The position numbers and the translations under genes were made by a program. From Pedobacter heparinus DSM 2366 (GTDB taxonomy: Bacteria; Bacteroidota; Bacteroidia; Sphingobacteriales; Sphingobacteriaceae), in the NCBI RefSeq assembly GCF_000023825.1, contig NC_013061.1, forward strand, positions 4,278,001 through 4,342,000: a stretch of DNA of 64,000 nt, in the 5' to 3' direction. This document shows positions 60,573-64,000 of the stretch, in pieces. How positions within the stretch are numbered: position 1 is the first letter of the stretch; each line of letters begins with the position of its first letter. The notes under the pieces are model-generated. The model did no database searches. It saw only the letters and a list, made by a program, of their open reading frames with translations, and was not told where the DNA came from.

Positions 60573-60914
60573 CTTATGTTTAAAAAAGTTAGTTAGTATA
60601 CTTGTTCTAATTGCAATAGGCAAATTTAACAATTATCCTACATAAATAACGCCAGCTCCGGACCAATAGCTTTAATGTCCCCCCTAAAAGGGGAAATTAA
60701 AGCACCTTTTAGCTTACCGGCAGTTAATTTGTTACAAACTTTGAAACCCCTTTACCGCTCTTCCAATCCAGGTCCTGTTTAACCCCCAAAAAAACCTGCT
60801 CTGACAAAGCCTGGGTGCTGTTGCCCTTCGCAAAGATGCCAGACTTGGAAGAGAATGGTTTTTTTTGCACTTTTGCACTGCATTAAACGCCGTTTGCATC
60901 GGTATCAATGAAAT
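60573..60914. other. Intergenic region between the peptidase and trhO
   Basis: About 340 bp with no gene. It holds the peptidase -7 element (60621-60628), short GC/AT inverted pieces around 60675-60710, and TTTTGCAC twice in tandem near 60872-60887. No consensus plus-strand promoter for trhO is seen. Confidence 0.45.
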
Positions 60915-61853
60915 ATGAAAAAATTCCAGACATTACTTTACTACTGCTATAGTCATATAGCCGGGGCAGAACAGTTTGCCGACGATCACCTCAAATTTTG
61001 TAAATCATTGGGTCTTGTGGGCCGGATCATAGTGGCCGACGAAGGCCTGAATGGCACCGTTTCGGGCACACAGGAAGCCTGCGAAGCATATATGGCTGCT
61101 GTAAAAGCCGACGAGCGCTTCGCAAAAACAGACTTCAAAATAGACGATGTTGAAGAACCATCCTTTATTAAAATGCATTGCCGCTACAAAGCGGAAATTG
61201 TGCACTCCGGACTCAGGGATCCGAACATCATCGATCCGAACAGGCAGACAGGCAAACATCTGGAACCTGCAGAATTCCAGAAAATGATAGACCAGGACGA
61301 TGTAGTGATCCTGGATGTACGTTCCAACTACGAGCATAACCTGGGTAAATTTAAAAATGCCCTTACCCTCGATATCGAGAATTTCAGGGAGTTTCCTGAT
61401 AAGATCAACGAGCTGGCCAAATACAAGGATAAAAAAGTCCTGACCTATTGCACCGGCGGTATCAAATGTGAAAAAGCATCGGCATTGCTCTTACACCATG
61501 GTTTTAATGAGGTGTACCAATTGCATGGTGGCATCATTAAGTATGGCAAGGAAGCAGGTGGTGAGGATTTTGAAGGCAAGTGCTATGTGTTCGACAACCG
61601 TATTGCGGTAGATGTAAACACGGTAAACCCTACCGTGGTTTCCAAATGTTTTAACTGTGGCAAAACAACGCCCAAAATGATCAACTGTGCCAATCCGGAA
61701 TGTAATGAGCACATTACACAATGTGACGAGTGTGGCGAGGAACTACAGGGCTGCTGTTCTGTTGCCTGCACCAGCAATCCGCGTAAACGCAAATACGATG
61801 GAACAGGGTATTATGTAAAAGTCCCCCAGCCGGTAAACGTAGCGAAGAAATAA
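60915..61853 (+). CDS. trhO: tRNA uridine(34) hydroxylase (rhodanese-domain protein)
   Basis: The protein has 312 aa. N-terminal acylphosphatase-like domain (1-95, 'GLVGRIIVADEGLNGTVSGT'), rhodanese domain (about 115-210) with the active loop 'TYCTGGIKCEKASALLLHHGF', and a Cys-rich C-terminal domain (eight or more Cys in 'CFNCGKTTPK', 'CANPECNEH', 'CDECGEELQGCCSVAC') likely binding Zn. The family (YceA/TrhO) makes 5-hydroxyuridine at tRNA position 34. It is followed after 15 nt by the propeller sensor gene. Confidence 0.92.
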   Translation: MKKFQTLLYYCYSHIAGAEQFADDHLKFCKSLGLVGRIIVADEGLNGTVSGTQEACEAYMAAVKADERFAKTDFKIDDVEEPSFIKMHCRYKAEIVHSGLRDPNIIDPNRQTGKHLEPAEFQKMIDQDDVVILDVRSNYEHNLGKFKNALTLDIENFREFPDKINELAKYKDKKVLTYCTGGIKCEKASALLLHHGFNEVYQLHGGIIKYGKEAGGEDFEGKCYVFDNRIAVDVNTVNPTVVSKCFNCGKTTPKMINCANPECNEHITQCDECGEELQGCCSVACTSNPRKRKYDGTGYYVKVPQPVNVAKK

Positions 61854-61868
61854 CTATCTTAGCTATTC

Positions 61869-64000
61869 ATGAAGCACTCTGGCCTTAAATACCTTTTATT
61901 TTATCTCGCTTTACTCTTACCTTTTTTTGCAACGGCAGATAACATACAACGTATCGGGGTTCCTTATGTGCAAAACTATCCCAAATCGGTTTACCTTTCG
62001 GGTAATCAGAACTGGTCTATAGCCAAAGACAAATACGGCATCATGTATTTTGGCAATGCCCAGGGTCTGCTCAGCTTTGACGGCAAATACTGGCAGCAGT
62101 ACAAACTGCCTAACCGGCAAATTGTACGTTCGGTAGCTACCGCTGCAGACGGCACCATTTACACTGGCGGATTTGGTGAATTCGGCTACTGGTCGGACAA
62201 AAACAAACACCTTAGCTACACTTCTTTAACCAACCTTATCCCCCATCCGCACCGGCTTAAAGACGAGATCTGGAAAATATATACCTTTGGCAAAAAAGTC
62301 ATCTTTCAATCCTTCTCGGCCATTTATATTTACGAGAACAAAAAGATCAGTGTAGTTACGGCACAGCAATCGCTCCTTTTTCTGCACCAGGTTGGCCAGC
62401 GTTTTTATGTGGAAGTAAATGGGAAGGGGCTCTTTGAGCTTACAGGCAACAAATTAATCCCCTTAAAAAACAACGGCTTAGTCCTGCCAAAAGGTGTATT
62501 GTCTATACTGCCCTATCAAAACGGCAGCCTTTTGATCGGTACAAGTAAAGATGGGCTTTTTGTATATAACGGTGAAAACTTTAACCCCTTAAACACTCCG
62601 GCAAATACCTTCCTTAAAACCTACCAGTTAAACAATGGTACACGTATACAGGACCGCTATTATGCTTACGGCACCATTCTGAACGGTCTGATCATCATAG
62701 ACGAGACGGGAAACATCGTACAGCGTATCAATAAATCGAGTGGCCTGCAAAACAATACGGTACTGAGCCTATATGCCGATCAGGACCAGAACCTGTGGGC
62801 CGGTCTCGATAACGGGATAGACCGGATAGAACTCAATTCACCCCTGTACTTTTACTTTGATAAAACAGGACAGTTCGGAACGGTATACTCCAGCCTGATC
62901 TATAAAAACAACATTTACCTGGGCACCAACCAGGGCCTATTTTACAGTACCTGGGCATCCGGAAGGGGAAACCTTTTCAATACCTTCGATTTCAAACTGA
63001 TCCCCAATTCACAGGGTCAGGTATGGGACCTTACCTTAATAGACGACCAGTTATTTTGTGGCCACAATGATGGTACTTTTAAGGTAACGGGTAATAAACT
63101 GGAAAACATTTCGACGGTAAAAGGGGGCTGGACCATCAAAAAACTACACTCAAATCCCAATTTTTTAATTCAGGGCACTTATAACGGGCTGGTGCTGTTT
63201 AAAAAAGATGGAGCCGGACAATGGGTATTCTGGCATAAGATAGAGAATTTTGGAGAACCTTCCCGTTATGTAGAGCAGGATACCAGGGGCGACATTTGGG
63301 TAAGCCATGCCTACAAGGGCCTGTATAAGCTAAGCCTCAGTCCGGACTTTAAAAAGGTCACCACCATAAAAACCTATGATGAAAGGAATGGCCTGCCGGG
63401 GGATTATAACATCAATATCTTCACGCTGGAAAACCGTTTGGTTTTTTCTTCAGATGAAGGATTTTTTATTTACGACGAGATCAGCAACCGTTTTACCAAA
63501 TACACAACACTGAACAAGGAACTGGGCAGTTTTGCCGGTGCCAATAAGATCATTGATGCGGGCTCAAAAAAATACTGGTTCATCAACCATGGAAAAATGG
63601 GACTTGTGCACTTACTGGAACCAGGAAAAGTCCAGGTAGATTCCAGCACTTTCAGCATCCTGGACGGCAGGATGGTACAGTACTATGAAAACATCAGCAA
63701 AATAAGCGATAAGATCTATCTGATGAGCGTGGACGATGGTTTTGTCATTTACAACGCCACTGAAAACCGAAATGGGAAAAACCATACAATACTCCCCCAG
63801 GTACTCATCCGAAAAATTGAGGACATCACCGATACCTACCATACGATCAGCGAGTTTGGCGACAAGGATACTGAAATTGAGATTCCTTTTAGCCGCAACA
63901 GCATCCGTATTTCTTTTGCCCTGCCCTGGTACAGGCAATCCAAAATTAAATTTCAGTACTATCTGGAGGGTTATTCCAAACAATGGTCTGACTGGAGTGC
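61869..64000 (+). CDS. Two-component-regulator-propeller sensor protein, N-terminal part (runs off the right edge)
   Basis: 710 residues are visible from the ATG at 61869. A signal segment ('YLLFYLALLLPFFATA') precedes repeated propeller blades ('WSIAKDKYGIMYFGNAQGLLSFDG', 'VATAADGTIYTGGFGEFGYW', 'LSLYADQDQNLWAGLDNGIDRIE', 'VEQDTRGDIWVSHAYKGLYKL'), and the visible end ('IRISFALPWYRQSKIKFQYYLEGYSKQWSDWS') is the start of a Y_Y_Y domain. In Bacteroidota such periplasmic sensors continue into a transmembrane helix and either a LuxR-type HTH or a histidine kinase; that part is missing. Typical ligands are glycan fragments. The start is 15 nt after trhO. Confidence 0.85.
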   Translation, partial: MKHSGLKYLLFYLALLLPFFATADNIQRIGVPYVQNYPKSVYLSGNQNWSIAKDKYGIMYFGNAQGLLSFDGKYWQQYKLPNRQIVRSVATAADGTIYTGGFGEFGYWSDKNKHLSYTSLTNLIPHPHRLKDEIWKIYTFGKKVIFQSFSAIYIYENKKISVVTAQQSLLFLHQVGQRFYVEVNGKGLFELTGNKLIPLKNNGLVLPKGVLSILPYQNGSLLIGTSKDGLFVYNGENFNPLNTPANTFLKTYQLNNGTRIQDRYYAYGTILNGLIIIDETGNIVQRINKSSGLQNNTVLSLYADQDQNLWAGLDNGIDRIELNSPLYFYFDKTGQFGTVYSSLIYKNNIYLGTNQGLFYSTWASGRGNLFNTFDFKLIPNSQGQVWDLTLIDDQLFCGHNDGTFKVTGNKLENISTVKGGWTIKKLHSNPNFLIQGTYNGLVLFKKDGAGQWVFWHKIENFGEPSRYVEQDTRGDIWVSHAYKGLYKLSLSPDFKKVTTIKTYDERNGLPGDYNINIFTLENRLVFSSDEGFFIYDEISNRFTKYTTLNKELGSFAGANKIIDAGSKKYWFINHGKMGLVHLLEPGKVQVDSSTFSILDGRMVQYYENISKISDKIYLMSVDDGFVIYNATENRNGKNHTILPQVLIRKIEDITDTYHTISEFGDKDTEIEIPFSRNSIRISFALPWYRQSKIKFQYYLEGYSKQWSDWS

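Overview
The window comes from a Bacteroidota chromosome, most probably Sphingobacteriaceae and Pedobacter-like. The reasons are SusC/SusD pairs, promoters of the TTTG / TAnnTTTG type, few Shine-Dalgarno sequences, an archaeal-type split methylmalonyl-CoA mutase, DUF5686 and DUF7935 family proteins, and the rRNA sequences. The genus is an inference; no database search was possible.

Region 1 (1-14990) is a polysaccharide utilisation locus. Read on the minus strand from 13682 leftwards it encodes a SusC-type TonB-dependent transporter, a SusD lipoprotein, a DUF5017 surface lipoprotein, two large secreted proteins that are paralogues of each other with an apparent alpha/alpha-toroid core (859 and 1136 aa, no family I can name), an SGNH esterase and the start of a GH97-type glycosidase that runs off the left edge. 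Gene ends overlap or nearly touch, so this is one operon. A divergent GntR-type regulator with a sugar-binding-type sensor domain lies upstream. The 283-bp intergenic region holds TGGT-rich repeats over both promoters, which suggests local substrate-controlled and autogenous regulation. The two unnamed enzymes are the best candidates for undescribed biochemistry here.

Region 2 (15000-30460) has a secreted subtilase with a very large insertion, followed by two apparently identical 5,911-bp rRNA operons (16S - tRNA-Ile - tRNA-Ala - 23S - 5S, both minus strand, each with two promoters and a strong terminator). They are direct repeats separated by only 1.4 kb, and the only gene between them is a Fic-domain AMP-transferase-type protein with its own inverted-repeat operator.

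Region 3 (30461-40640) is mostly core genome: a CoA-binding protein, an FAD-dependent dehydrogenase, a lemA-TPM-TPM cassette, a NUDIX hydrolase, dnaA with DnaA boxes upstream, methylmalonyl-CoA mutase with a DUF7935 protein, an A-type Fe-S carrier and a MacB-type ABC permease.

Region 4 (40644-53172) carries nucleotide-sugar genes (ugd, UDP-glucuronate decarboxylase, galE, an unknown 188-aa gene, rfbB), which supply UDP-glucuronate, UDP-xylose, UDP-galactose and dTDP-4-keto-6-deoxyglucose for surface polysaccharide. Next come Kdo transferase, ferrochelatase with a Cys-rich insert, ispH, a degenerate glycosyltransferase coupled to an acyltransferase, a phosphoribosyltransferase, a hypothetical gene and a 23S rRNA uracil methyltransferase.

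Region 5 (53173-64000) has a 36-codon small ORF with its own consensus promoter, a TetR regulator, a degenerate Rieske-fold lipoprotein, pheS, kbl, a DUF5686 outer-membrane protein, a secreted bleomycin-hydrolase-like peptidase, trhO and the start of a two-component-regulator-propeller sensor. I saw no CRISPR array, prophage or insertion sequence.
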